Assembly (NCBI RefSeq): GCF_010509075.1
Contig: NZ_CP048433.1
Location: forward strand, 1,240,001-1,304,000
Reading direction: 5' to 3'
Length of the DNA: 64,000 bases
Origin: Collinsella aerofaciens ATCC 25986
GTDB lineage: Bacteria; Actinomycetota; Coriobacteriia; Coriobacteriales; Coriobacteriaceae
A program made the translations under genes and the position numbers. Shown here one piece after another: positions 7,652 through 16,811 of the stretch. Numbering within the stretch: position 1 is the first letter of the stretch; each line of letters opens with the position of its first letter. The notes beneath the pieces were generated by a model that worked only from the letters and a program-made list of their open reading frames with translations, searched no databases and was not told the DNA's origin.

Positions 7652-8375
7652 AGGCGAGGGCCTGGCGCTGGAGTTCGATGAGCTCGGCGATGCCCTTGTC
7701 GCCCAGGTCGAGCAAGGCGTTGAGACGCTTGCGGTCGAAGGGCGCCTGCTCGCCGGTGCCTTGGAGCTCAATTATCTCGCCGGTGTCGGTAGCGACGAGG
7801 TTCATGTCGACCTCGGCGTGGCTGTCCTCGGAATAATCGAGGTCGAGCATGGTGTTGCCGTCGACAACGCCCATAGAGATGGCAGCAACCTGGCCCGTGA
7901 GCGGAATGCGCTCGATCTTGCCGGCCTCGACCCACATGGCAAGGGCGTCGTGCAGCGCCACCCAGGCGCCGGTAATGCTCGCCGTACGCGTGCCGCCATC
8001 CGCCTGGATCACATCGCAGTCGACGGTGACGGTGTACTCGCCGAGCGCCTTCATGTTGACGACGGTACGCAGGCTGCGGCCGATGAGGCGCTCGATCTCC
8101 ATGGAGCGGCCCTTACGATTGGCGTACTCGCGCTTGCAACGCTTACCGGTCGATGCCGGCAGCATGGCATACTCTGCGGTTACCCAACCGGCCTTGGCGC
8201 CCTTGCGCCAGCCCGGCACGCCCTCCTCGATGGTGGCGGCACACAGCACGCGCGTGTCACCGAACTCAGCCAGGCACGAGCCGTGGGCATGCTTCATAAC
8301 ACCACGGGTGAGCTTGACGGGGCGCAGCTCATTGGCAGCACGGCCGTTGGCGCGGTTGACCTGCATGTACTCCAT
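7650..8375 (-). CDS. rph: Ribonuclease PH
   Basis: The 241-residue phosphorolytic exoribonuclease trims tRNA 3' ends. Diagnostic stretches are [44 protein letters not shown] and [39 protein letters not shown]. The start at 8375 has AAAGGAT upstream. Length is normal. It follows murI by 55 bp, and its stop codon overlaps a hairpin repeat that likely ends the transcript. Confidence 0.96.
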   Translation of the reverse strand: MEYMQVNRANGRAANELRPVKLTRGVMKHAHGSCLAEFGDTRVLCAATIEEGVPGWRKGAKAGWVTAEYAMLPASTGKRCKREYANRKGRSMEIERLIGRSLRTVVNMKALGEYTVTVDCDVIQADGGTRTASITGAWVALHDALAMWVEAGKIERIPLTGQVAAISMGVVDGNTMLDLDYSEDSHAEVDMNLVATDTGEIIELQGTGEQAPFDRKRLNALLDLGDKGIAELIELQRQALA

Positions 8376-8430
8376 AGAAATATCCTTTCGGCAAAAGAAG
8401 GGGGCAAGTCTTTGGAAGGTAACCCTACAT

Positions 8431-9315
8431 CTATTTCAGTTCGTTGATATCGACATGCTCGATGCTTTTGAGCGGCTGGCCGAAGATAAAGCTACCCGCC
8501 ACCGCAAACTCGGCAATGTTGTCAGACGTGGTGGCAAAGCGATGCTGCGGTTCGGCAGCGTCGCCCGCCAGCTGCTCGCGGCGCGTGAGGATATCGGTCA
8601 GCTCGCGCGTAGTCTCCTCGGCGGAACTCACCACGCGCACCCCGGGCCCCAGCGCATGGCGAATAGGCCCCACGAGCAGCGGAAAGTGCGTGCAGCCAAG
8701 CACCACGGTATCGATTCCGCGATCGCGCAGCGGCTCAACCGTGGCGCCGACCAGCGCTCGCACGGCTGGCGTATCGAAGATGTCCTCGTTCTCGAGCCAC
8801 TGCTCCTGCAGATGCGCACCCGAGGCGAGCTCGTGCTCGACGACCTCGACAAAACTCGAAGCCGGGCATCCATACACGTCCACACCGGCGTCCAGATCCT
8901 GAATGGCACGCGTGTAAGCACCCGAGCGAATAGTGAGGTTGGTGGCGAGCACGCCCACGCGGCGCGTGCGAGTGCTGTTAATCGCCGCACGTGCGCCCGG
9001 CGCGATGACACCGATCACGGGAACGTCGAGCACCTGCTGAGCCAGACGCAAGGCCGCTGCGGTCGCCGTGTTGCAGGCGATGACCATGATCTTGACATCG
9101 TGCTTTGACAGCCAGCGGCCCGCCTGCAGTGCAAACGAGCGCACCTCGTCCTCGGTGCGGGTGCCATAAGGGCAGCGTTTGGTGTCGCCGAAGTAGTAGA
9201 CGGATTCATGCGGCAGCGCCGTCGCGATGGCGCGTGCAACCGTCAGACCGCCCAGACCCGAATCGAATACGCCAATGGGGCGCGTGTCGCCAGCCAGATT
9301 CTCGATATCGGACAT
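8431..9315 (-). CDS. murI: Glutamate racemase
   Basis: The 294-residue enzyme converts L-glutamate to D-glutamate for peptidoglycan. The two catalytic cysteine regions are visible: [12 protein letters not shown] (near residue 83) and [11 protein letters not shown] (near residue 196). The N-terminal [13 protein letters not shown] motif is intact. The ATG at 9315 was chosen because GGTGAGG precedes it; the open frame continues far upstream but as shadow sequence. Its neighbour two genes upstream is a Mur ligase, so both feed cell-wall synthesis. Confidence 0.95.
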   Translation of the reverse strand: MSDIENLAGDTRPIGVFDSGLGGLTVARAIATALPHESVYYFGDTKRCPYGTRTEDEVRSFALQAGRWLSKHDVKIMVIACNTATAAALRLAQQVLDVPVIGVIAPGARAAINSTRTRRVGVLATNLTIRSGAYTRAIQDLDAGVDVYGCPASSFVEVVEHELASGAHLQEQWLENEDIFDTPAVRALVGATVEPLRDRGIDTVVLGCTHFPLLVGPIRHALGPGVRVVSSAEETTRELTDILTRREQLAGDAAEPQHRFATTSDNIAEFAVAGSFIFGQPLKSIEHVDINELK

Positions 9316-9368
9316 TACCTCACCAGATTCTCTCTCGAAAAGATATGGCTCAGAACGATAGGTGCGCG

Positions 9369-10280
9369 CTACGAACGAGCCGCGACGAGCAGCTCTGCCG
9401 TTGCCACCCAGCCGTCGACAATCTTGCCGCGCGTGACGTAAGCGTTGTCGCAAGCGTCCAGGAACTCGGGCGCGCCGGCGCTGGTCAGGCCGTTCTCGAC
9501 CAAACAGAACGTGCCCACGTGGTCGGCCATGTAGAAATCGGACTCGGAGTCGCCGAGCGCCAGCGTCTCCTCGCGCTCGATCCCCAGGTGCTCGCAGAAG
9601 CGCGCAATGGCAACGCCCTTGTTGAGACCCGCCGGATTGATGTTGAACGCCCGGCCGTCCTCGACGCGATCGAGCTCGAGCGTCGTCGGCTTGGACAGGT
9701 GGGTCAAATGGCCGTTGCAAGCCCAAACCAAACCGCAACCGGCCTCGTCCAAGATGGCCTGAACCTCATCGTCAGGCACATCGCCGCGCATGCCGACAGT
9801 GACCTCGCGGTACTTGTAACCGGTCGACATGTCGTTGTGGTACTCGATCTTATGCGGCCAGCGAGCGAGAATTTTCTCGCACACACCGGTCTGCTCGATC
9901 ACCTGGTGCGGCGTGAGATCGCAGGCGGGATCGTAGGGCATGTCGCCGGTCAGGTACTCCCAATCGTTGGCCTTGAGGTCGTACATGACCAGGCCGCCCA
10001 TCTCGCCGATGTAGGAGTTGAGGCCGAGCACGCGCGCGTCCTCGTGGATCATAGTGCGGTTGCGACCCGAGGTGGGAACCACCTGGATGCCGGCACGAGC
10101 GAGCGCGACGACCGCCTCGACGAGCTTGGTCGAGGGATTTCCGTCGTTGTCGCGCAGTACGCACGAGCCGGGAGCGAGCATGGTGGCGTCCAGGTCGGTA
10201 AAGACGTACTTGACCTTGGCAAGACGCTCGCGCATCTCGCCCGAAAGCTCAGCGACGGTCGGCAGGGTATTGTGGGACAT
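9369..10280 (-). CDS. HAD superfamily hydrolase, Cof-like
   Basis: The product has 303 residues. The HAD motif I reads FTDLDATML (first Asp nucleophile, around residue 28), motif II reads VPTSGR, and motif IV reads LALGDSESDF near residue 240, the arrangement of Cof-type sugar-phosphate or nucleotide phosphatases with a C2 cap. The substrate cannot be told. The ATG at 10280 is favoured (GGAG six bases upstream); a GTG two codons earlier is possible. It lies between the Mur ligase and murI with short gaps, so it is probably co-transcribed. Confidence 0.85.
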   Translation of the reverse strand: MSHNTLPTVAELSGEMRERLAKVKYVFTDLDATMLAPGSCVLRDNDGNPSTKLVEAVVALARAGIQVVPTSGRNRTMIHEDARVLGLNSYIGEMGGLVMYDLKANDWEYLTGDMPYDPACDLTPHQVIEQTGVCEKILARWPHKIEYHNDMSTGYKYREVTVGMRGDVPDDEVQAILDEAGCGLVWACNGHLTHLSKPTTLELDRVEDGRAFNINPAGLNKGVAIARFCEHLGIEREETLALGDSESDFYMADHVGTFCLVENGLTSAGAPEFLDACDNAYVTRGKIVDGWVATAELLVAARS

Positions 10281-10313
10281 GGTCACTCCATTACGTAGAA
10301 GGGGCTTCTGGTC

Positions 10314-11831
10314 TTAGGCGTCGTACGCCGCAAGGGTGCGCTTGAGAATCGAACCATCGCGCTCACAAGGCTCGGGTCCGTTCTTGCGCAGCATACGCTC
10401 TTCCTCGCCCTTACCGGTCACGATGACCACGGCAGGACGGACGGTCTCACGCACGGCAGCCTCGATAGCGGCAACGCGATCAGTCACGATTTGCCAGTTA
10501 TCATTTCCCTGCGCCTGAACGTTGCGCGCGATCTCGGCGCAAATATCCTCGACATCCTCGGGGCCGGGGTCATCCTCGGTAATCACGATTCGGTCGGCAT
10601 ACTTGCCAGCGGCGATGCCCATCGTGGTGCGTCGATCGACACCCTTACCACCCGTAGCGCCAAATACAACCGCCAGCTCGCGCTCGGGATAGTTCTCGCG
10701 CAAGTCGCGCAGGAGTGTCTCGAGGCTCATGCCGTTATGTGCAAAATCGACGATACCCAAGATTTTGCCCGATACGGACGGATAGAGCTCCATGCGGCCG
10801 GGAACGAAGACGCCCTCAAAGCCATGGACGATACCCTCTTCAGAAATGCCCAGGACCTCGGCGCAGGCAATAGCGGCAAGCGCGTTGGACACATTGAACT
10901 TAACCGGCGTGGGAATCACAATGTCGCGCGTAAAGCGGGGCGTGCGCACCGTTGCCACCACGCCGCAGTCGCCATTACGAATCGCCAGCGCAAACACGTC
11001 GGCACGCTCGTCGGTCAAGGAGAACGTCACCGTACGTTCGCAACGAGATGCCGCCTCGAGCACACGATCGACCTTATCCATATCGAGATTGACCACGGCA
11101 AAACGGCTCTGCGAGAAGATTTTGAGCTTGCTGGCAAAGTAATCCTCGAGCGTCGGATGCTCAATCGGCGAAATGTGATCCTCGCCGATATTGGTAAAGG
11201 CGCCGACTTCAAAGGCGATCTTGCCCGTGCGCTCGTATTTGAGGCCCTGGCTCGATGCCTCCATAACCAGCCACGGGGCACCCGCCTCCGCAGCATGCGC
11301 GATGCGAGACTGCAGCAGGAAGGATTCGGGGGTTGTCAGCTTGGAAGGGCCTGCCTCGATGCCGTCGTCGAACTCAATGCCCGTATTAAGAGCGGGCCGA
11401 TGACAGCCCGTAAGCTTGGCCTCGTTGGCGAGAATGCCGCGCAGATAAAAGCTACAGGTCGACTTTCCCTTGGTGCCTGTAAAGGCGCAGACCTTCACCT
11501 TACCCGACGGGTGCCCATAAAAGGCATCTGCCACCACGGCGAGCGTGCGACGAATATCACTCACAATCACCGCGGGAAGATCAACATCGTAATCGACCTC
11601 GGAAACGTAGGCCACGGCGCCATCGGCGATTGCCGAAAGCAGGTACTCGCGCTTAAACGCGCGGCCCTTGCAGACAAACAACGTGCCCGGACGCACCTGG
11701 CGCGAGTCGTCAGTCGCAAACTCAATGCGCTGGTCGCACGAAGCGCTCGGTCTGGAAACAACAAGGTCATCTTCCTCGAGCAACTCTATATAGCGCATCA
11801 GAGTTAGCTTCTCTTGTGTCGGACTCGACAT
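10314..11831 (-). CDS. MurE-like UDP-MurNAc-tripeptide synthetase
   Basis: The 505-residue cytoplasmic ligase adds the third amino acid to UDP-MurNAc-L-Ala-D-Glu. The P-loop TGTKGKST lies near residue 119, the central-domain motif EASSQGL near 210, and the C-terminal ligase-domain motif FGATGGKG near 387. At the place where mDAP ligases read DNPR, this protein reads EDDPGPED (around 416-423). That points to lysine, ornithine or another diamino acid rather than mDAP, though this is an inference. The start at 11831 has GAGAGAGG upstream. It heads the run leading to murI. Confidence 0.85.
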   Translation of the reverse strand: MSSPTQEKLTLMRYIELLEEDDLVVSRPSASCDQRIEFATDDSRQVRPGTLFVCKGRAFKREYLLSAIADGAVAYVSEVDYDVDLPAVIVSDIRRTLAVVADAFYGHPSGKVKVCAFTGTKGKSTCSFYLRGILANEAKLTGCHRPALNTGIEFDDGIEAGPSKLTTPESFLLQSRIAHAAEAGAPWLVMEASSQGLKYERTGKIAFEVGAFTNIGEDHISPIEHPTLEDYFASKLKIFSQSRFAVVNLDMDKVDRVLEAASRCERTVTFSLTDERADVFALAIRNGDCGVVATVRTPRFTRDIVIPTPVKFNVSNALAAIACAEVLGISEEGIVHGFEGVFVPGRMELYPSVSGKILGIVDFAHNGMSLETLLRDLRENYPERELAVVFGATGGKGVDRRTTMGIAAGKYADRIVITEDDPGPEDVEDICAEIARNVQAQGNDNWQIVTDRVAAIEAAVRETVRPAVVIVTGKGEEERMLRKNGPEPCERDGSILKRTLAAYDA

Positions 11832-12115
11832 ACAAAGACCTCTCTCGCTAAATTCAGCCTTAAAGGGCAAAAGACGTCCCGCGGCAGAAACGATGAAACA
11901 TTCTGTATTATCAACCATCCTAATATGCCACCTGGCCTTGCGCGCACTGCAGCCTTCTAAAAAATTGCATGGACTGTGCTGTGGGCCAATAAATGACAAC
12001 AGTGTCCACCCCGTGTAAAAACAAGGAAATCTGGGTGCTATTCTTTATCCAAATGTCTTGATGCGCCTCATTGACCCACAATGCCGACCCATCATGCCCA
12101 AGCAAAGGATTCCAG

Positions 12116-14164
12116 ATGAAACGACACTTCGAACGTCGCCACCACTCGGCACATGTCCAGTTGACCCGGCGCATCGTCTGCGCCTTCGCGACGATCGTTG
12201 TGGCCCTTGCCACCACCATCGGCGCGAGCGGCTGTTCGTCCTCCCAGAACGCCTCGAGCACCTACACACTCGTCGAGAATGGCAAGTTCACCGTCGCAAG
12301 TGACTTGGCCACACCCCCGTTTGAATACGTCAACGATTCCGGCGAAGACCAGGGCTTTACCTACGAACTCATGGGCATGATCGCAGACGAACTCGGTCTG
12401 GAGCTCAACTACTTGCCGGCGCAAAAGTTCGACGGCATTATCCCCATGGTCAAGCAGGGTGTAAAGACCGATGTCGGCGCATGTAACATCACGATTACCG
12501 ATGAGCGCAAGAAAGAGGTCGACTTCACCGACCCCTATATCGACTCTAACCAGGGCGTCGCAGTTGCAAAGAACACTGGATACAACACGGTCGACAGCCT
12601 CAACGCACCGGGCGTCAAAATTGCCGTGCAGTCGGGCACCACATCCGAGGAGTGGGCAATCGAGAACCTGCCGCAGGCAACCACCGTCAACTTTGACGAC
12701 TGGACGGCAGCCTTCACCGCCGTCATGAGTAGTCAGTGCCAGGCGGTCGTATGCGATCTTCCCGTTGAGCAGTGGATGGTTTCGAACTCCTTTACCGGTA
12801 TGGAGATCATCAAAGAGGTTCCGACGGGCGAGCAGTTTGGCATTGCCGTCTCTAAAGACAACCCCGAGCTGACACAGGCCATCAACGATGCCCTTGCCAA
12901 GATCAAGAGCTCCGGCGCCTATGACAAACTGTACGAGAAGTGGTTTGGCATGGCACCCACGAGCGGGTCCGATAACGAGGATGCCTCGAGCCCAGACGAC
13001 GCGACGGGCGCTTCACTCGCCGTCACCTCGGCGACCGCCAAGTCAAACGAAGACGGCGGCAACGGCGTGCTCGGCGGCATCGCAACCCGCCTGACCTGGG
13101 AAGCGACAACGGGTAGCGACGAGGGCGACGTTTCGCAAATTGAGCTTGAGCTGCCCGAAGGCGGGTCATTTGAAAGCACCGATGTTAAGGTCACGCTGCT
13201 CGACGGACTGAACCAGACGGGTGTCAAGGCATCGTGCTCGCTGGACGGCTCAAAGCTCGTCATCAAGTTCGCCGATCCCGTCGCTGCCGGCTCGCAGATT
13301 CGCGTTGTCGTCCCCGACGTCGTATTCCCGAGCAACGCGGGTGCCTATGCCGTCACCGGCAGCTATGTCACCGACGGCGACAAGCGAGATCTTCCCGAGA
13401 GCCCCACCATCAGCGTCTCGGAGAGCACCATGGTGCAAGAAATCGTCGCCTGGCTCGATGCCCAGCCTTGGGTTGCCGCATGGAACTCCAACCCGTTTTT
13501 GGGCATGTTCTGCAAGCCGCAGATTATCGTCACCTCAATCGCCTCGCTCTTTAAGGGCTGGGGCATAGCACTTGCCGTGACCGCCATCGGTTTTCCGCTC
13601 GCCATCCCCATCGGCTTGCTGTTTGCCTTTATGAAAATCAGTCATAGTCGTATGCTGCGCGGCATCGCCGTGACATACATCAACGTCCTGCGCGGAACCC
13701 CGCTCTTCCTGCAGATCTACATTGCGTTCTTTGGGTTCCCTATGATCGGTCTCAACGTGCCCAATCTGCCGCTCGGCGTTGGCGTGCTCGCCATCAACTG
13801 CTCGGCCTATCTTGCCGAGATTTTCCGTGCCGGCATCGAGAGCGTACCGCATGGTCAAGCGGAAGCTGCCTACTCGCTTGGCATGACTTGGTCCCAAGTT
13901 ATGTCGCGCATCGTGGTCCCGCAGGCTGTACGTTACGTTATACCGACTATGACCAGCGAGTTCGTTATGCTGTACAAGGACACGTCGCTGCTTTCGAGCG
14001 TTGGTGTCATGGAGCTCATGCTGTTCTCCAAAAACCTCACGGCCACCACGGGCAACATTACGCCCTACATTTGCGCCGCACTTTATTATCTGGTCGTGAC
14101 GATTCCGCTCATCCACATCGTCACCAAGGTGGAGCACCGTCTCGCCGAGCGCAGCAAGCGCTAA
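12116..14164 (+). CDS. Amino-acid ABC importer, substrate-binding protein fused to permease
   Basis: The 682-residue protein combines three parts. A lipoprotein signal (lipobox ASGC, Cys 40) is followed by a family-3 solute-binding domain (about residues 48-280, GKFTVASDLATPPFEY). A middle segment of about 150 residues (285-438) has beta-rich, non-repetitive sequence I do not recognise. Then comes a HisM/GlnP-type permease domain with five or so membrane helices and the EAA loop EAAYSLGMTWSQVMSRIVVP. GlnP-type fusions import glutamine, glutamate or similar, which fits the neighbouring asnB. No ATPase gene is adjacent. The ATG at 12116 follows AAAGGA. Confidence 0.88.
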   Translation: MKRHFERRHHSAHVQLTRRIVCAFATIVVALATTIGASGCSSSQNASSTYTLVENGKFTVASDLATPPFEYVNDSGEDQGFTYELMGMIADELGLELNYLPAQKFDGIIPMVKQGVKTDVGACNITITDERKKEVDFTDPYIDSNQGVAVAKNTGYNTVDSLNAPGVKIAVQSGTTSEEWAIENLPQATTVNFDDWTAAFTAVMSSQCQAVVCDLPVEQWMVSNSFTGMEIIKEVPTGEQFGIAVSKDNPELTQAINDALAKIKSSGAYDKLYEKWFGMAPTSGSDNEDASSPDDATGASLAVTSATAKSNEDGGNGVLGGIATRLTWEATTGSDEGDVSQIELELPEGGSFESTDVKVTLLDGLNQTGVKASCSLDGSKLVIKFADPVAAGSQIRVVVPDVVFPSNAGAYAVTGSYVTDGDKRDLPESPTISVSESTMVQEIVAWLDAQPWVAAWNSNPFLGMFCKPQIIVTSIASLFKGWGIALAVTAIGFPLAIPIGLLFAFMKISHSRMLRGIAVTYINVLRGTPLFLQIYIAFFGFPMIGLNVPNLPLGVGVLAINCSAYLAEIFRAGIESVPHGQAEAAYSLGMTWSQVMSRIVVPQAVRYVIPTMTSEFVMLYKDTSLLSSVGVMELMLFSKNLTATTGNITPYICAALYYLVVTIPLIHIVTKVEHRLAERSKR

Positions 14165-14185
14165 CCGCTCATACATAGCGTTCAC

Positions 14186-14230
14186 AACCACGACCCGCCG
14201 CTTCATCTGAAGATCGGGCCGTGGTTTTTT
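14186..14230 (+). terminator. Terminator after the ABC fusion gene
   Basis: AACCACGACCCG pairs with CGGGCCGTGGTT and is followed by a T-run. It lies about 20 bp past the stop. Confidence 0.85.
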
Positions 14231-14355
14231 CGGTTCGCTCGGCGCTTATGCCCTATCACGAAACAAAAGATTGGCATGATAGTAAAGATTATTTGACATC
14301 AGCTGCCGCAATCCTTGCGGCAGTACACCTGAGCCGTCAGCAGAAAGGATCTTGC

Positions 14356-16224
14356 ATGTGCGGTTTTGTCGGTTTTACCGGTACAGATGAACAGAGTGAG
14401 CTGGTTCTCACGGCCATGATGAATCGCATCATCCACCGTGGTCCCGATATGGGCGGCCAGCATATCGTTGACAACGTTGCCCTTGGCTTCCGTCGTCTTT
14501 CGATTCTCGATCTTTCCGAAGCTGGAGCTCAGCCCATGTCGAGCGACGACGGCAAGGTCACGATTGTCTTCAACGGAGAGATCTACAACTTCCAGGAGCT
14601 TCGCGCCGAGCTGGAGGCAGCCGGCTACGCCTTCCACTGCAACGCCGATACCGAGGTCCTGGTGCATGGTTACGAGGAGTGGGGCGAGGACCTGGTCAAC
14701 CGCCTGCGCGGCATGTACGCGTTCGTGATTCACGACCAGAACAAGAACAAACTCTTTGGCGCTCGCGACATCTTTGGTATCAAGCCGTTTTATTACTACC
14801 AGGCATCCGATGGCTCGCTGCTGTTTGGCTCCGAGATCAAGAGCTTCCTGGACCATCCCAAGTTTGAGAAGGCTGTCAACCACGACGCGCTGCGCCCCTA
14901 CCTGACGCTGCAATTCCCCGCCACGGAGGAGACCTTCTTTAGGGGCGTGTTCAAGCTTGCCCCGGCGCATTGCTTTACATATGACCTGACGACCAACACC
15001 ATGGACATCAAGCGTTACTGGAGCTGTGACTTCACCGACGACAACTCCAAGACCTTCGAGGAGTACGTGGACGAGTGCGACAAGGTCGTGCACGAAAGCG
15101 TCGCTGCACACCGAATCGCCGATGTTAAGGTGGGCTCGTTCCTTTCTGGCGGCGTGGACTCCAGCTACATTGCCGCCTGTCTCATGCCCGACACCACGTA
15201 TTCTGTCGGCTTTGATTACAAGAACTTCAACGAGACCAACTACGCTGCCGAGCTTTCCGACAAGCTGGGCATCAAGAACGTGCGTAAGATGATTACCGCC
15301 GACGAGTTCTTCGATGCACTGCCCGATATCCAGTATCACATGGACGAGCCGCAATCGAACCTGTCCAGCGTGCCGCTGTACTATCTGGCGCAGATGGCTT
15401 CCGAGGAGGTCACCGTCGTCCTTTCGGGCGAGGGTGCCGACGAGCTGTTTGCCGGCTACGAGTGGTACGAGGACACCCCCGAGATGCGCTCCTTTAAGAA
15501 GCGCGTGCCGCTCGGCGTACGTCGCGCCCTGGGCTCGCTCGTTCAGCATCTCCCCTACTTTAAGGGCCACAACTTCCTGACGAAATGCGCCGAGGTTCCC
15601 GAGCGCTGGTATGTGGGTCAGGCAAAGGTGTTCGATCCCTCCGAGGTCGACGAGGTGCTCAAGCCCGCTTATGACACTGGCAAGAACGCCGCGGAGATGT
15701 GCGCCGAGTACTACAAGCAAGTTCCCAACTGCTGCGAGCTTTCCAAGAAACAGTATCTGGATATGAACATGTGGCTGCCGGGCGACATCCTGCTCAAGGC
15801 AGACAAGATGTGCATGGCGCATTCTCTGGAGCTTCGCGTCCCGTTCCTGGACAAGAAGGTCATGGAGTTTGCCGAGCACATTCCCGCCAACTACCGTGTT
15901 AACGAAGAAGGCTGCAAGCTCGTTCTGCGTCACGCTGCCAACCGCACGCTGCCCGACGAGTGGGCAACGCGCAAGAAGGTGGGCTTCCCCGTACCGGTCA
16001 AGTTCTGGCTGCGCGAGCAAAAGTACTACGACTACGTAAAGGAATACTTCACCGCACCGTGGGCTGCCGATTTCTTTGACACCGATGCGCTCATGAAACT
16101 GCTTGACGATCACTTTGAGGGTCGCGCGCTCAACCAGCGCAAGATCTATACCACGTTGACGTTCCTCATCTGGTACAAGCGCTTCTTTATCGACGAGGAC
16201 AAGGGCGCCGAAGTCGCCGCGTAA
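14356..16224 (+). CDS. asnB: Asparagine synthetase, glutamine-hydrolysing
   Basis: The 622-residue enzyme makes asparagine from aspartate, ATP and glutamine. The initiator Met is followed directly by the Ntn nucleophile Cys2 (MCGFVGFTG), so the ATG at 14356 is fixed by function; GAAAGGA precedes it. The glutaminase domain (1-210) has RGPDMGG and FNGEIYN. The synthetase domain has the PP-loop SGGVDSS (around 263-269) and GEGADELFAGY. The gene stands alone between the importer fusion and tRNA-Val, each on the plus strand. Confidence 0.96.
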   Translation: MCGFVGFTGTDEQSELVLTAMMNRIIHRGPDMGGQHIVDNVALGFRRLSILDLSEAGAQPMSSDDGKVTIVFNGEIYNFQELRAELEAAGYAFHCNADTEVLVHGYEEWGEDLVNRLRGMYAFVIHDQNKNKLFGARDIFGIKPFYYYQASDGSLLFGSEIKSFLDHPKFEKAVNHDALRPYLTLQFPATEETFFRGVFKLAPAHCFTYDLTTNTMDIKRYWSCDFTDDNSKTFEEYVDECDKVVHESVAAHRIADVKVGSFLSGGVDSSYIAACLMPDTTYSVGFDYKNFNETNYAAELSDKLGIKNVRKMITADEFFDALPDIQYHMDEPQSNLSSVPLYYLAQMASEEVTVVLSGEGADELFAGYEWYEDTPEMRSFKKRVPLGVRRALGSLVQHLPYFKGHNFLTKCAEVPERWYVGQAKVFDPSEVDEVLKPAYDTGKNAAEMCAEYYKQVPNCCELSKKQYLDMNMWLPGDILLKADKMCMAHSLELRVPFLDKKVMEFAEHIPANYRVNEEGCKLVLRHAANRTLPDEWATRKKVGFPVPVKFWLREQKYYDYVKEYFTAPWAADFFDTDALMKLLDDHFEGRALNQRKIYTTLTFLIWYKRFFIDEDKGAEVAA

Positions 16225-16281
16225 GTTTCGTTATGAATTAGCGGTGAACAGCACGGGGTTTCCGCTATACTCAATCCCTGC

Positions 16282-16357
16282 GGGCGATTGGCGCAACGGT
16301 TAGCGCAGGTGCTTTACACGCACAAGGCTGGGGGTTCGAATCCCTCATCGCCCACCA
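16282..16357 (+). tRNA. tRNA-Val, anticodon TAC
   Basis: The acceptor stem is GGGCGAT/ATCGCCC. The anticodon loop TTTACAC gives TAC, and the T arm has GGTTCGAATCC. The CCA is encoded. Its last 16 bases reappear at 16531 in a tandem duplication. A terminator-like hairpin follows at 16366. Confidence 0.95.
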
Positions 16358-16674
16358 CTTGATTGAAAAGGCTCCCAGCGATGGGGGCCTTTCCTTTTTG
16401 GGCCCAGTGCAGAGGGATTCAAACCCGCAAGGGTGCGGAGCTGAGGAAACGCGTAAGCGTTTTCCGGCGCAGCACGCGAGGAGCGAAGCGACGAAGCGGG
16501 GCGCGGGCGGCGCCAGCCGCACGCGGACACCCCTCATCGCCCACCACTTGATTGAAAAGGCTCCCAGCGATGGGGGCCTTTCCTTTTTGGGCCCCGTGCA
16601 GAGGGATTCGAACCCGCAAGGGTGCGGAGCTGAGGAAACGCGTAAGCGTTTTCCAGCGCAGCACGCGAGGAGCG
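16342..16674 (+). repeat. Tandem duplication beginning in the tRNA-Val 3' end
   Basis: Two near-identical units start at 16342 and 16531 (offset 189 bp). Each begins with CCCTCATCGCCCACCA from the tRNA 3' end, then the hairpin AAAGGCTCCCA/TGGGGGCCTTT, then GGGATTC(A/G)AACCCGC and AAACGCGTAAGCGTTTTCC. The second unit ends near 16674. A tRNA 3' end repeated downstream is the footprint expected of integrase-type insertion or of unequal exchange. No integrase gene is present between the copies. Confidence 0.85.
16366..16400 (+). terminator. Terminator after tRNA-Val
   Basis: AAAGGCTCCCA pairs with TGGGGGCCTTT, followed by CCTTTTTG. A second copy lies at 16555-16589 within the duplication. Confidence 0.75.
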
Positions 16675-16723
16675 GAGGCCCGAAGCGAAAGCGGGCGGCG
16701 AAATGGACCCTTGGCGAATACCC

Positions 16724-16753
16724 ATGTGCAAAAAATGCCAAATATGAGTACTG
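16724..16753 (+). repeat. TGCAAAAA...ATATGAGTA motif, left copy
   Basis: TGCAAAAAATGCCAAATATG followed by AGTACTG is matched in reverse orientation at 18428-18457 with about four changes. The copies flank, but lie outside, the IS256 element. Confidence 0.7.
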
Positions 16754-16803
16754 CTACCTTTTTGGTAGCAGCGTTTTCGAAGTCATAAAAGGCAAATCCG
16801 ACA

Positions 16804-16811
16804 TTAGAACG
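16804..16811 (+). repeat. IS256-family target-site duplication, left
   Basis: TTAGAACG directly precedes the element end GGTGGCGC and is repeated at 18318-18325 after the other end. Confidence 0.85.

Noticed and set aside
10280-10286. GTG start two codons earlier for the HAD gene
   Set aside because: The ATG at 10280 has a better spaced ribosome site.
14299-16113. Minus-strand frame of 604 codons opposite asnB
   Set aside because: Shadow of asnB on the opposite strand.
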